64,000 nt of DNA. It comes from Talaromyces rugulosus (Eukaryota; Ascomycota; Eurotiomycetes; Eurotiales; Trichocomaceae). Location of the stretch: positions 4,960,001 to 5,024,000 of the forward strand of contig NC_049562.1 of the NCBI RefSeq assembly GCF_013368755.1, read 5' to 3'. Below are positions 21,991-34,180 of this stretch, piece after piece. Below the pieces are notes generated by a model. The model was not told the DNA's origin. It did not search any database and was given only the letters and a program-made list of their open reading frames with translations. Positions within the stretch are counted from its first letter, which is position 1. Each line of letters starts with the position of its first letter. The translations under genes and the position numbers were made by a program.

Positions 21991-23607
21991 TTTTTATGTC
22001 TCACAAAGATAAAAATAATAAGAATGATATTTGGCTGTAGAGAATCAACATTGAAGAGCAAGGTGGATATAAAGTTAGGCAGCTACGGGGTTTATTTCAA
22101 GATGTCACTGTAGACGTCTGCATTAAGTCATCGATGTTCATCATATAAGGTCTTGGGAAAATACAAAGATTTTTCATCTTCTTTATTTAGAATAAAATTT
22201 GCTATTTTTGGATGTTTGGCAGACTTGGGTAGTGTTCATAATAATGCTGGCGGCCTTACATGGGCATTTGTGCGCGCGTGATACGGGACGAGAGTGTAGT
22301 TCCGTATATAGAAGGCACTACTAACTCGATTAAATATGCATGTAATGTAGCAAACAATGTCCAGCTTTTAACCAAAATAAATAATATAAACTGATATGGT
22401 ATGAAAAGGAAGAACATACATCTATCTATATCGCCTTTCGACATTTGAGACGTCTGCACATAATGATGCATAGTGGAAAACCTTAAAAGTTATTTTGCAT
22501 GTATGAACTGGATAGGCCAAATCAACAAACAAATAGCCCAAAACTATAGGAGACAAATGGTAAACATAGACCTTGCTTTATATTATTAAATAATTGTTCA
22601 ATGACATTAGTTGCATAAACATTAAACATCAATGTTATGGTGATGGACGGGCGATACCCCGCTTTTTGCGGTACAAATCACCAATCACAGCTCTTGTCAC
22701 GTCTGTTTGTAGCCTAACGTGAATAGGCAATACCAAAACTAATAATAGCGGCAAGAATTTCCCACGCAGACACCGCGCATATCGACCGAAAATACATAGA
22801 TAAATAATTAAACATAATATTGATTTGTTGCAGGACGATAATAGACACTCGATAGATAGCAATATCGCCCTTGCTCCTCGAGGCACATGTGGGAAAGCAG
22901 GCGATAGGCTGGATAGTAGTCGAGAGCTAGCAAGGCGAGAAATTGCAGTGGAGCCGCTCCTGCATTATCATTGGCAGGCGGAGTTGACAGGCGCTCTGGA
23001 CTATGCCCCAAGAGGCTTAGCCCTATAACTGCCAAGAGCCCCGATTCATGCTGCGTTCCTGGCGGCACGTACAGAAACGCCCTGTGATTGGCTCGCTGGC
23101 CGGTTCTGCCAGGTACCCGTGCCCCCGCACCGGCCAAAAGCAGACTAGCGGCGAACTGGTCCAATTCTGGCTCTGGCTGGACCACGACGACCGCCCCCCA
23201 GGGAGGCCCGACACTGCCTCCGTCCCCTTTCTCGCCCTCGTTCATCTTTTCGCTCGCTCTCGCTCTCTCCACATTCTTTTTTTCCCTTTTCTTCAACCCT
23301 TTCGACCTCTGCCATCCCTCCCTTCATTCATCCGCCTTCTCTACGACTGGTGTCAGCAGCTTCACTCTTTCAGCTGCGCACCGTGCCATTCCTTCCTTTC
23401 ACCCACACAAAACAACCTGTCGCTCTTTGCCGGAACCACGCCTCTACCGACCCACGCGTGACCACACCACATACATACATACAATACACTCTTTAACCAA
23501 CAAACCATCACCACAAAACAACATCGGATCAAGAACAAAGATATAGGGAATCAGAAACAAGACAATAAACAACCGACCAGGCCCCCCCAAGGAGAATACC
23601 GTCCACG
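21991..23607. other. AT-rich spacer, then promoter and CT-rich leader of the next gene
   Basis: 21991-22850 is AT-rich with no supported gene. From about 22850 the composition rises, and 23226-23600 is C/T-rich then C/A-rich with CT runs (CTCGCTCTCGCTCTCTCC) and an ACAT/ATAC repeat at 23466-23490, typical of a fungal promoter and 5' leader feeding the ATG at 23608. Confidence 0.5.
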
Positions 23608-24141
23608 ATGGCCGCTATCAGAGTCCTCGCTGCTCGCGACGACCAGAACAATGGCTCCATGAACCCCACCACTATCAACTTATTGATCTCTTTGCTCGTT
23701 TTGATCTTGCTCGGAATCGTGCTTGCCGGCAGCTTGCTTTTGCTCCGTCAGCGCCGTCGCAAAATGCAGTCCGAACTGCCGCTGTACAACAACCAGAAAC
23801 AGGGCCACCAAAGACGCCTCACAATCACACAGAACAGCAGGACTGGCTCGATACACGTCTACAACGAAAAGAAAGATTTGATTCAGAATTCGTCAAGCCC
23901 TCCGCAAAGCCCCGTGCCTGAGATTCACATCACCTTCCCTGAAGAGGAGGACGGTTCCGGCAAGCGCCACTCTGGCCGTGTCGTTGTCGTCCACATCAGC
24001 GAAAAGGGCGGCGTTGGGCTTGAACCATACAAGGAGGACCTTCCGCCCTACCAATCCAACGAATCCGGTCGTTTTCAATCCCTCGACCTGGAGCGTATGG
24101 GTGGATTGAGGGAGAAAGAAGAGGGTAGCAGATGGTCTTAG
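23608..24141 (+). CDS. Small single-span membrane protein, function unknown
   Basis: A single exon of 177 residues. A short N-terminus with four Asn residues precedes one clear transmembrane helix (about residues 25-46, ISLLVLILLGIVLAGSLLLL), followed at once by the basic stop-transfer cluster RQRRRK, predicting a type with the C-terminus in the cytosol. The tail is hydrophilic with a PPQSP stretch, KKDL, and a possible PPxY-like motif at LPPYQ near residue 151, a shape seen in adaptor-binding tails (Nedd4/Rsp5 ligases bind PPxY). I do not recognise a family. The long CT-rich leader suggests good expression. Confidence 0.75.
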   Translation: MAAIRVLAARDDQNNGSMNPTTINLLISLLVLILLGIVLAGSLLLLRQRRRKMQSELPLYNNQKQGHQRRLTITQNSRTGSIHVYNEKKDLIQNSSSPPQSPVPEIHITFPEEEDGSGKRHSGRVVVVHISEKGGVGLEPYKEDLPPYQSNESGRFQSLDLERMGGLREKEEGSRWS

Positions 24142-25407
24142 ACGATGTCCTCTATGCACCCTCTCTTCTTTTTGCTTCTTTTTTTTCGGTGATACCAGTC
24201 AACAATATCCTTTATCATTTGTTGCCTCTTTTTTTCGGACTTCTACGACCCTATCCGCATGACGAACTCCATAAACGGGCGTGACCTTTATAATTCTATC
24301 TCGATTCCTGCGTCACACAAGGTGACCAGTCGTCCTTTTCGCCCTTTCTTTGGTTGCACATACTCCATGTATACTTTGATCCTGTACTCGAAAACCTTCC
24401 GGCTACAATACTGTCGAACTGACAACCGGCACTACCTGCCTCGCACTCATATCGAGAGTTTTATTGTCTATTCATAATCTCGACCCTTGAACATTCTTGT
24501 GAATATTCAGCAATATTTCACCGTGTTGTACCTGGAACCTACTGTTTTTATACAAGCGTTGCCATTGCGTTTTACAATTTACTCACTTTTTTCTTTCCCC
24601 GCCATACGCCTCCCTTCCTTCGGCCCTGCCACGTTACTAGGGTCGGCTCGATGCAATCCGGCGGCTTCACTTCTTTTCTATCATTATCCTTTATTTCGTC
24701 ACTTTTTTCCTTTTGACTTTTCTGACCTCTTTACTCCTGGAAACTCGGGCCAAGGCTTGAATAGCTTGTGAATGATGTAATCTGGCCGGTACAAGGCGCC
24801 TTCTAGTCAACACTTTATTGAGTAAATAATGAAATTTTCTTCTTTTACACCTTCTTTTATACTATGTTCGTAGTTGTAGTCGTACAAGGATTTTGTCAAT
24901 TGCCAGTGTCTCGAGGTGATGTACTTGTCAACACAGAGATGACGATTGGCCGGTGGGGGAGCGGCATGGGTCCCCTAGCTAGTAGCTACCCGCAACTCCC
25001 TCACGGAACACAGCGGCACTACAGCTTCTCTCTTCGCGACTCAAAAACTCCATGCAGTAATTTCTACACGTTGGATGCCATTCTTTCTCTCTCATTTCAA
25101 TTGAAATTTCTTTCTCTTATTTTCTTGTCGACTTTATCTTTTCTATCCTTTTAATGAGCGCTCGCCCAGTGTGCTGGCAACGATCCGAATACCTACTACC
25201 TAGCTACCTGCGTGCCGCATGATCTCAACATCGGACAATTCAAATTGGCAGGATTTATACGCTCTTCTACTCTTCAAAATGTTCTTTCTCTGAAAGATAT
25301 ATGCTATCCACGATTCTCTCTCTCTATATAATAACCACGGATCTCCGACACCCACACAACCCGTTGCTCAACCACACCGAGACGCATAGAGCCGTTCGTA
25401 ATCGGGG
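24142..25407. other. Intergenic, no gene seen
   Basis: T/C-rich on the plus strand, with long pyrimidine tracts (24165-24240, 25080-25155) and a TCTCTCTCTATATA stretch just upstream of the GPI13 start. It probably contains the 3' UTR of the membrane protein and the GPI13 promoter. Confidence 0.5.
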
Positions 25408-28400
25408 ATGCAAGCAAACACATCCGAGAAAAAGTCGCTGGGCAGTCACGCCGGGGGTTCTGATTCTCAGCTGGGAGGGCTTTCTTCGACTCTTGAGAAC
25501 CGCGACGCCAGCACTCAATCCTCGAGTGCCTCCAAGAATGAAGAACCTGGTTTAGCAGAAGCTTCGAAGAGCAAGGAGCTGCTTAGGGCCAAAGAAAACG
25601 ACTTTAAAAGGAAACATTTTGGTGTGGTTGGAATTCTTTCATGGATATTGTAAGTTATTTTGACAAATCCTGATCTGCCCTTTTTTTTTTTGTCAGGGGC
25701 ACTGCTAATTTCGTGTGTGCGCGCGACAGCTTCTTACACGTTATTGGCATATATCTATTCACGAAAGGATTCCTTTTGACTCGCCTGGTCCTCAGCGACA
25801 AGTCGAGTTGCAACATATCTCCCCTTGACAATGTTGATTTCGGTAGTGGAAAAGCAGACGAGGGCTGCTGGCACCCCAAGACTTTCGACAAGGCCGTCTT
25901 CTTAATCATCGATGCTTTGAGATATGACTTTACCGTCCCGTTTCATCCAAAGTCAGAGAGTGACGAGGCACAAATATTTCATGACAACATTCCTATCCTT
26001 TACGACACCGCAGTCCAATCACCTGAGAAAGCGTTCCTCTTACCTTTCATTGCCGACCCTCCCACAACCACCCTACAACGATTGAAAGGACTTACTACCG
26101 GCACATTACCTACTTTTATTGACGCCGGCTCGAATTTCGCTGGTACGGCCATTGACGAGGACAATATCGTGTCTCAGTTGCGTGATGCTGGTAAAAACCT
26201 GGTTCACCTGGGAGACAATACCTGGCATAGCCTGTTTCCGGACTACTTTGACCCGGAACTGACCCGCCCGTTTGACTCTTTCAATGTATGGGACCTGCAT
26301 ACCGTGGACAACGGGGTCAATGATCACCTATTCCCTCTCCTTCACCCGACAAACGCAACAAAATGGGACGTTATTTTTGGACATTACCTCGGCGTCGACC
26401 ACGCCGGCCACCGCTACGGTCCTAACCATGCCGCTATGGCCGACAAACTGAAACAAATGGACCAGGTTATTCGTAACATCATTGACTCGATCGACGACGA
26501 GACACTCCTCATTGTGATGGGGGATCATGGCATGGATTCAAAAGGCGACCACGGCGGCGAGTCTGATGACGAAGTGGAAGCCGCCCTTTGGATGTACTCC
26601 AAGAAAGGCATATTTGGACGTACAAGTCCGGAATTCGTGACGCCACCGAAGACCGCTAAGGAACGTCCAATTCCCCAAATCGACATTGTTCCTACCCTCT
26701 CTTTGCTTCTCGGTATCCCTATCCCTTTCAACAACCTTGGCTCTCCCATAGAAGAAGTATTCGCAGGAAATTCGGGTTCGGATCTGAAGAATCTAGCAAC
26801 GGTTAACCGTATCACATCGGCTCAGATCAAAAGATACCAACATCAATACGCTTTGGCGCGAGGAGTCGACGATAGTCAAACATCTGGCCCTTTGTCGCTC
26901 TGGGCCGAGGCCGAGTCACAATGGAAGGCATTGTCAAAATTGGGATCCAATTCGGAAAAATTACGGTCCGCATACGCGGCTTATAAAGAGTATCAGCGAG
27001 ATACCTTGGACGTCTGTCGCGGCTTGTGGGCCCGGTTTGATGTACCTAGTATGGTACAAGGGGTTGCGTTTCTTTTGGGGGGTATCGTGGTGTTGATCAC
27101 GTATGCTCGAGGTATACGTGACGACCGGACGACCCTCAACTCAACTCTACTTTCTCGCATTGGCTTAGGTTTGAGCCTAGGAGCCGTGGGTGCCCTGGTA
27201 TTCGTGTATGCTGGCGATGCCTCTCTGCTTGACTCCTTAGCGTTTGGTACTGCAGGAGGAAGTATACTGGGTGTAATGTCTACCGTTTTGTCCACACCGA
27301 AAAGCTTTAAATCGTCGCTGCCAAACTCTTTCTGGAGCTGGTTTGCTGTGATTGCAACTGTTTCTCAGTCCATTGGATTTGCGTCGAACTCATATACCAT
27401 TTGGGAGGATCAGATATTGCTCTTTTTCCTTGTCACTTTTGGTGTACTTGCCGGGATCTCGTCGATGCGTCAAATCTCGACATCGGATAGGGTTCTTGGG
27501 ACGTATCACTCGATCCTCTTTATTATCATGACAAGACTTGCATCGTTCTCTCGTTTATGCCGAGAAGAACAGATGCCGTTTTGCAAATCAACCTATTACT
27601 CGTCCGCAACCTCTTCAACTTCAGCTCCTTGGCAGCTCATTGTTCCCTTTGCAGTTGCATTGATCTTGCCGAATGTGGTAAGATCCTTTTATGTAGGCTC
27701 TAAGTCATACGAGGGTTCTGCTACTCTATGGATCGGCTTCGCTTTCCGTGTCGGATTAATACTATCCGCAGTTTTCTGGACTTTCCATGCAGCTGATGAC
27801 AATGGTTGGTTTCCTCTCGCCAAGGGCATCTTGAGATATCTTCGAAACATTGTAGCCCAGTTGGTGCTAGCCATTGCGTTTGCCGCAGGAACAGCAACTT
27901 TTGTTTGGGCGAAGCCATGCATCAGCATCAATATGACGCAGGCTAGTGACCAACCGGAGCCGCAGCAACAACGCACGACAATTACGATTCTCGGCTTCGC
28001 AAACGTGCACGGCTCTAGGTTCGTCCTGTTGGTCATTAATTTCTGCTTGGCGATTACACTTTTGAGCAAGCCCATGGGGCAAGGGGCTATTGCTATTGAG
28101 ATGGTGCAGATTTTGTCATTGGTTGAGATTCTCGACACGAATGCGCTCACCACGACCAACTCAGCCATTGGGCCAGTCGTGTTGGGTCTGCTGGGATCAT
28201 TCCATTATTTCAAGACCGGCCACCAAGCTACATTAAACAGCATACAGTGGGAAAGCGCATTCTTTGCCCTCTCCACAGTCAGATACCCCTGGTCGCCCCT
28301 ACTGGTCATTTTCAACACCTTTGGCGCACAGATCCTGGCCGCCGTCGCCGTGCCCCTCGTGGTGCTCTGGAAACGCCCAATCGACACCCACGGCCGGGTC

Positions 28401-28709
28401 CCCATGCAGCTCGTTTCTTCAGAGGACGAGAGCAGCAGCAGCGGCAGTAGTCGCCCAATGCTTCGCCTCCTCTCCGACGTCGCTCAGGCCTCGGCAACGC
28501 ATATGCTCTACTACGCTACCATCAATTTGGCGACGACCATGTGGGCCGGCCACCTACGTCGCCATCTCATGTTGTACCGCATCTTCAGCCCTAGATTCAT
28601 GTTCGGTGCTGCTATCTTGGGCGTCGTCGACGTGATCGTCGTCGTCGTCGCCCTGGGTCTCGGATTGAGATGGAACACTGTCAGTGTAGCAGAAGTTTTC
28701 GGATGGTGA
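25408..28709 (+). CDS. GPI13: GPI ethanolamine phosphate transferase 3 (Gpi13/PIG-O)
   Basis: Exons 25408-25649 and 25730-28709 give 1073 residues, normal for Gpi13. A cytosolic N-terminus with Ser-rich stretch is followed by the first membrane span (FFLHVIGIYLFTKGFLL). The lumenal alkaline-phosphatase-like catalytic domain has the metal and nucleophile motifs LIIDALRYDF (about residue 133), HYLGVDHAGHRYGP (about 300) and VMGDHGMDSKGDHGG (about 343). The C-terminal half holds many hydrophobic helices. The HAGHRYGP form and overall order match PIG-O rather than Mcd4/PIG-N or Las21/PIG-G. It adds ethanolamine phosphate to the third mannose of the GPI anchor in the ER, the group later joined to protein. 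Confidence 0.93.
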
Positions 28710-29509
28710 TCTCCAAAAAACAAAGAAAACCGTAGAAAGGAGAAAACAAAATCATGCTAGTGGTAGTTAGTACTCTGTTTATGGTGGCAGGCGAAGAAGT
28801 TGTATAATACATTGATGTAAGGTTGGAGTAAAATATAGTAGTATACCCTCGTTAGTTAGAAATATTGATCAATTGATATCAACCGAATCTTCCATTTAAC
28901 ATCGATTGACAGTACAACCGATGTGAACTGGTAGCTTGAGCAATGTTTTTATTTAAGGGCAATATGATTTTACTTGTTGAAAGTTGAGAAACACGAATTC
29001 ATTGATACATAGTTTAAAAATACTTTTGCTTTTACTCATAATCCCATAATATCGTCATCGCTTCGTTACAATCACATGAGGTTGAAAAAAAAAGTCACTT
29101 TTTTGGGGCGTGGGGTTCCTCCTTGGAAACATTCGTCAAGAGAAGGGAGGAAGGGAAAGAAGAAAAAAAAAAGATGAGTAGAGTGAACTCCCTTTTGTGA
29201 TCCCATGTCTTGCTGTCCTGTTGTCCTTGTTGTGATTGTTTCATGTGTCTGAAATTTTAAACTCCCAGTGAGACTTTTGATGTTGTCAATGATATTCAGA
29301 TCACATCGTCACATAACGCCTGAGAGCACCAAATAACCCGAAACCAAGGAAACAGAATACAATAAGAATCAATAAAAGAAGAACTTTTTGGGGGTATAGA
29401 GGCATTTGGCCGGGGCCATAGTGTGTCGTATCGTGGAAAAGCTGGATTAAAAAAAAGGACGTGGACGTGTAATTGTAGGAGGTCAGGTTTGTTCGAGATA
29501 GGTGGATCA
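28710..29509. other. Convergent 3' flank between GPI13 and TSC2
   Basis: AT-rich sequence with A and T runs (29083-29105, 29159-29173) and no open frame of note. It should hold the 3' UTRs and poly(A) sites of two convergent genes. Confidence 0.6.
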
Positions 29510-32500
29510 TCACCGAGTCCACTGGGTAAAGTCCAGGGCCTTGAAGACATTCCCACCGGCTGCGGAATTCCAGTCGGCGGTGGAATCGGTGCGCACGCTG
29601 GGTCGGGATGATGTCTCTTCTTCAGAAAAGATGTTTGCTCTCGTGTTACGACGATATCCTAAAAAGCCTGCCTCTGTCGTATCGGAAGGCTGGCTAGGAG
29701 GTGAAAGCACGCGTTCGCGGAGTCGCTTGATTTCCCGGAGTCGGTTCCTCCACGAAGAAATGTGCTCGCCACCTTCTTTGTTCCATACACGACTAAAAAC
29801 AGAGGCGTTCATTCCAAGAATACGGACATATGCAGCAAGGCTTTTTCCAGAGATGATCTTTGGGGTAGAAGCAGGAGAAAGTTCAGGCAGGCCAGGTTTG
29901 GTCATTACCCTGACCATGTAAAATGACTTGTTGTAATCGGCCACAGCGTCGACGTCCTTCTCGAAAGCGTGCTTCGCGATCTGAGACACTGGACTGATGA
30001 CAATATTGATCGAATTGAATTGTGAAGGAATAGTCTCAAAGTTGAAAGGCTTGTTCGAGCGATTGAAGATGATATTGACAAAGTCGTTGCCGATGTGACG
30101 TTTTTTGCTCACACACGCAGGATCCTGCTCAAGATTCGTCGGCATCATCGTTGCGACATGATACACAATCTCTGCTACCCGATCCCGCCAAGCATAGGTG
30201 AACTCGCCATCTAGGTCACTATAAAGGCCTTGGGTGTTGAATTGGGCATTGCGAATGGAAACCTTGGTTCCCAAACCAGCTAGAAAATTCTCGTAGTCTG
30301 GACTTCCGCTTGTATTCGCCAAAATCTCGGCTTCAGAGGTTTGATCCTTGTCAATGAAGACGATGCCAATTTTATGACCATCAACGATGTCGTTTCTATC
30401 AAAGGAGCTGATAGCCCTCCGAGTCATGGCATCATCCGGTAGCGGAATAGGTTGAATGACACCGGGCGTGGGAAATGCGGTTGTCATCATCTGAAGTAAA
30501 ACATGAGAAGGCAGTATAGCCGCACGGTTAGGCACATTTGATAGTGACAGAGTATCAGGCGTAGCAGGAACCTGGTGAGGCAACACTGGTGCAGTTCGCT
30601 GTCGGTACTCAGCGTAAGTCGTCCCAGAAGCCATCCTTTTGATGATTTGCGAGAGGCCGGAGGTGCCAGCAGTCTCAATGGTCAGTATACTCATCCCCAC
30701 AATCCACGATTTCGAAGTGACTGGACCATCTTCGGCCGATGGAGGAAAGGTTTCAAACGGTATTGTATCACCCAGGTCGGAATAAGTCGAACGTTGCATC
30801 AAGTCTATAAATACTTCGCTTTGTTCCTCAACGACCCCTCGCTCGTTTTCATCCGTGAATATCAACCGATTTGTTATCCAGTTGACATGTTTAGCACGAT
30901 CTTGGAGCTTGAGAGACAGAAACCAGAACACCAGAACGTGATAGGTCAAGGTATATACGTATTGAGAAACACCTTCTTGCCAATTCGGCTCGGCGGAATC
31001 AGCCTGTGTCGAGGCCAGTTCTCTCAAACCACCGCTAAGTCTTGTACCGATCGACCCAGTCCGACTGACAGGGGACTCGACTTTGTGCTGCTGTTCCCTA
31101 CTTGTCTGTATGAACCGTATACAAATTCCGAAGACGGTACGAATCTCTTCCTCGCGGAGGTTAACGTATACGTCTGGTAACCGAGCAAGAAGCGCCAGAA
31201 ATTCAAGGATATGCACCGCCACATGAGACATCGTAATTACTTTTGACATCTTATCAAGGATTGCATTCAAAGACTTGGTCACCGAGAGTGGGATTTCATG
31301 GCAGCAAACAGACAAGGCGTGAATACATCCCCGCGAAGTGCCATCCCATGATCCAATTCCAAGCATGAACGCACGGACAAGCTCATCCTGTTCGCTCTTG
31401 GCAAAATACTCGTGATACCCAATGAGCATCGCTAAAGAGTCAAATATACAAATGGCCACATCTGCCTTTTTGATGCCGGTCGCAGCTGGCGGTTCGCGAA
31501 ACGCCTCACCCTTGATTTGGCCACATAGGATATTGCGTAGCATTTGAACTTGCGGGACCGCGTTAGAGAAGAAGTTTCTGTTGCCGAGTTGCGGCCCAAG
31601 GTGAGCCAAAATATAGCTATACAAATCCCAGTGGATGTCGCGCTTCTGCAAGAGGTCGATGATCGTTTCCAAGTAAATATTGACCTTCAACACAATTGCT
31701 CCGTCGTTTTCATCGTCGGGCTTCTTATGGACATTCACAAGAGGACTTGGGGCTGTCGGAGGTTCGTCAGGAAGAGACTTTGAACCGATATGTGTCCAAC
31801 TGGGAGGCGACCACTTCGCCGTACGTAAGTGGGAGCTACTGATGCGTGATAGCGTCTTGGGTGCAGATTGCTCGCGCAACGATAGCCTGCCCACGTTCGT
31901 AGGTAGGCCATCATCAGTAGCTACCGATGATCGGTCACTGGTAGATGCGTCCGGATTTGTAGTTTGCTTTATACCGACGTCGAGTGTGCGGCTCAAGACT
32001 GCGACTAAGAAATGGTTCTCTGATTCCGTGGCGATGAAAACAGCACCCGAAGAATCACAACGTAGCTTAAAGAGAAGGTTGAAGACTGTCAACAAGGCAT
32101 CGGGTGATCGTTTCTTCCATGTCTTTGTGATGAAGATTAAAGTTTCAAACAACAGCGTAGCTCTCCTAGGGTTTGAATTTAAGAACCGAAGAAACAGTCG
32201 AACAAGGCCGATCATACAAATGTTCGACAAAGACGGTTCTAACCCAGTAGCAGAACCACGACGAGATTGTAAATTACCTGCACTGGCAATAGCGTCGTCT
32301 TCATTCAGATCGGCGGTCATCGGTGAGCTGAGAGTGTCGACAATGATATGAAAGCATTTATCATTTGCCTCAACGCCAATTTCGGTCATCACTGATACAA
32401 GTGAGGCCAGATATATTGTATCTATTTCATCAGCAAAGTTTTGAAGCAAAATCCTGATGATACCGATTTCTTCAAACTTGGACAAATTGGTTTCTTCAAG

Positions 32501-34180
32501 TAGAGCCTCTTCTAACGCCTCAATGGCCAAGACGCGAACATCAGATGCCTTGCCTGACTTCTGTAGGAAGGCCTCAACAAGCCAGGTCGCTTGGGATTCC
32601 CAGTCAACCTGACCAGGGTAACATGCTCTTCGCACTCTTAGATGGCTGATCAACAGTCTGGCTTGAGAAGGGGATAAATGATTGTGGATTGTTTTCAGAA
32701 AACGACTGAGTTCGTCCTTTTGTTCGAGCGTCAGCTGCTCCCAAATATGCTCCGTCGATAATGTCAAATGAGAAGCGCTGGAGATAATGCGATCCCCTTG
32801 TGGGACCATCCTCGTAGGCGAGGTTACAGACGTTTGGAAGTTGTCGGCAACAGTATCATCAGAATAGTCACAGCAATCTATAAGTAAGTCGGCTAGGCGA
32901 GACCAATCCTGTTCCTGCATACATTCCAAAACAAAATCGCCACTCAACATACTCGCGCACAATTCGACCACATCGGCATATAGACGTTCATTCTTTCGTA
33001 ACACAATTGATTGACAAGAGTTAACCAACCTGGGAAAGGACAATTCCCACGGTTCTTGGCGGTCGAAAGCGCCCAGCAAATCAGCCAATATCTCGATGGC
33101 ACCCCGTACCACATTTAAATTCCGACCATAGTCATCCGGGACTTCTTCCAAGAAGGAATATAGAGTATCAATCATTGACGACCTATGAGGGGATTTGGTG
33201 ATGCTGCGGATGACACGAGAAGTAGGGCCTGAAAGAGATTTGACGGAAGCGTGTATGCTGCATAGTACTTCCAACAACGGAACGAAGCTTTTCTCGGGGA
33301 CATCGGCGCAACAAATAATGGCATCAAAAATAGCAAGTGCGTTTTTCAAATCTCTGGTGAGTGCAGTCTTCCGACAGACCCGGAGGAGCTCTTCAAGAAG
33401 AATTTCAATATCTTTCTCATCGGTGGGGATGTGCCGAAGTGTGAAGATATTGAGGATGAAGTCGAACAAGTTGTCCAAAGGGGTTTCGTCATCGAGACCA
33501 TTCGATTGTGGTGTTTTGTTTTTCCTTGCCTTTGATCGTAGATCTGCAACGGCTTGGAACGTCGGATAAAGACAAGCCGCAAGGGTTGGCAGAATGTTGA
33601 CTTGGAAGCTATCCAACTTCCGGCCGTTGTCGGACAAGGCGATCAGGGCGTTTATTCGAGCCGGAATCGCATCACGCACCGTCTGGGGTAAAATACTTGT
33701 GCATATTTGAACTTTGAATGCGGGTAACAAGTCCTGCCGCTCAGAAACTGCCTCCAACAGCCTTGACGCTCGCATCCGACCATATTCGGACTCCTCTTGA
33801 TAAAGGAGATGGGAGCCAGCTTCCCAAAGAGCTATGGATTGTTCAGCAGTGAACCTGTTTAAAAACCTGGTAACGGTTTCCGCCTCCTCGGTGGCCAGCA
33901 CAGGATGTTGGAGATTCCGAAGAGCAGTTTCATAGTCCGGCGGAGAGCTGGGCTCGGGAGGGTTCGGCGTGAGACTTGCACGATGCATTGCGTCGAAGCC
34001 AAACGTGGCGCGACTATCTTTGCGACCGTCTATATGATAGGTTGCCCAATCATTACCGCTGTCAGAGGCCGAAAGAGGAGAGAGAGATTTCCGGCGGCCA
34101 GAGGCTAAAGTCTTGAAGACATCGGCGAACGAGGACGAGGTTGATTTTGGGGGTGGATTATTATCATTTCCGGAAGACAT
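29510..34180 (-). CDS. TSC2: Tuberin (Tsc2) RapGAP-domain tumour-suppressor homologue
   Basis: One uninterrupted frame of 1556 residues, intronless although most neighbours have introns. Residues 1-1200 form a long helical-repeat region including the tuberin-specific segment. The Rap/Ran-GAP domain spans about 1285-1465 (NFLAGLGTKVS, GLYSDLDGEFTYAW, KKRHIGNDFVNIIF). The Asn in HIGND is the predicted catalytic Asn-thumb. The C-terminal 90 residues are basic then Ser/Thr-rich. Tsc2 with Tsc1 is the GTPase-activating complex for Rheb and so restrains TORC1 in response to nutrients. The start is the first ATG of the frame (MSSGNDNNPPPKS). Confidence 0.93.
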   Translation of the reverse strand: MSSGNDNNPPPKSTSSSFADVFKTLASGRRKSLSPLSASDSGNDWATYHIDGRKDSRATFGFDAMHRASLTPNPPEPSSPPDYETALRNLQHPVLATEEAETVTRFLNRFTAEQSIALWEAGSHLLYQEESEYGRMRASRLLEAVSERQDLLPAFKVQICTSILPQTVRDAIPARINALIALSDNGRKLDSFQVNILPTLAACLYPTFQAVADLRSKARKNKTPQSNGLDDETPLDNLFDFILNIFTLRHIPTDEKDIEILLEELLRVCRKTALTRDLKNALAIFDAIICCADVPEKSFVPLLEVLCSIHASVKSLSGPTSRVIRSITKSPHRSSMIDTLYSFLEEVPDDYGRNLNVVRGAIEILADLLGAFDRQEPWELSFPRLVNSCQSIVLRKNERLYADVVELCASMLSGDFVLECMQEQDWSRLADLLIDCCDYSDDTVADNFQTSVTSPTRMVPQGDRIISSASHLTLSTEHIWEQLTLEQKDELSRFLKTIHNHLSPSQARLLISHLRVRRACYPGQVDWESQATWLVEAFLQKSGKASDVRVLAIEALEEALLEETNLSKFEEIGIIRILLQNFADEIDTIYLASLVSVMTEIGVEANDKCFHIIVDTLSSPMTADLNEDDAIASAGNLQSRRGSATGLEPSLSNICMIGLVRLFLRFLNSNPRRATLLFETLIFITKTWKKRSPDALLTVFNLLFKLRCDSSGAVFIATESENHFLVAVLSRTLDVGIKQTTNPDASTSDRSSVATDDGLPTNVGRLSLREQSAPKTLSRISSSHLRTAKWSPPSWTHIGSKSLPDEPPTAPSPLVNVHKKPDDENDGAIVLKVNIYLETIIDLLQKRDIHWDLYSYILAHLGPQLGNRNFFSNAVPQVQMLRNILCGQIKGEAFREPPAATGIKKADVAICIFDSLAMLIGYHEYFAKSEQDELVRAFMLGIGSWDGTSRGCIHALSVCCHEIPLSVTKSLNAILDKMSKVITMSHVAVHILEFLALLARLPDVYVNLREEEIRTVFGICIRFIQTSREQQHKVESPVSRTGSIGTRLSGGLRELASTQADSAEPNWQEGVSQYVYTLTYHVLVFWFLSLKLQDRAKHVNWITNRLIFTDENERGVVEEQSEVFIDLMQRSTYSDLGDTIPFETFPPSAEDGPVTSKSWIVGMSILTIETAGTSGLSQIIKRMASGTTYAEYRQRTAPVLPHQVPATPDTLSLSNVPNRAAILPSHVLLQMMTTAFPTPGVIQPIPLPDDAMTRRAISSFDRNDIVDGHKIGIVFIDKDQTSEAEILANTSGSPDYENFLAGLGTKVSIRNAQFNTQGLYSDLDGEFTYAWRDRVAEIVYHVATMMPTNLEQDPACVSKKRHIGNDFVNIIFNRSNKPFNFETIPSQFNSINIVISPVSQIAKHAFEKDVDAVADYNKSFYMVRVMTKPGLPELSPASTPKIISGKSLAAYVRILGMNASVFSRVWNKEGGEHISSWRNRLREIKRLRERVLSPPSQPSDTTEAGFLGYRRNTRANIFSEEETSSRPSVRTDSTADWNSAAGGNVFKALDFTQWTR

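Noticed and set aside
23088..23546. 152-codon plus-strand frame before the membrane protein
   Set aside because: It falls in a CT/CA-rich leader with repeats and lacks any domain.
31680..32351. 223-codon plus-strand frame
   Set aside because: Antisense shadow inside the continuous TSC2 coding frame, with no recognisable domain.
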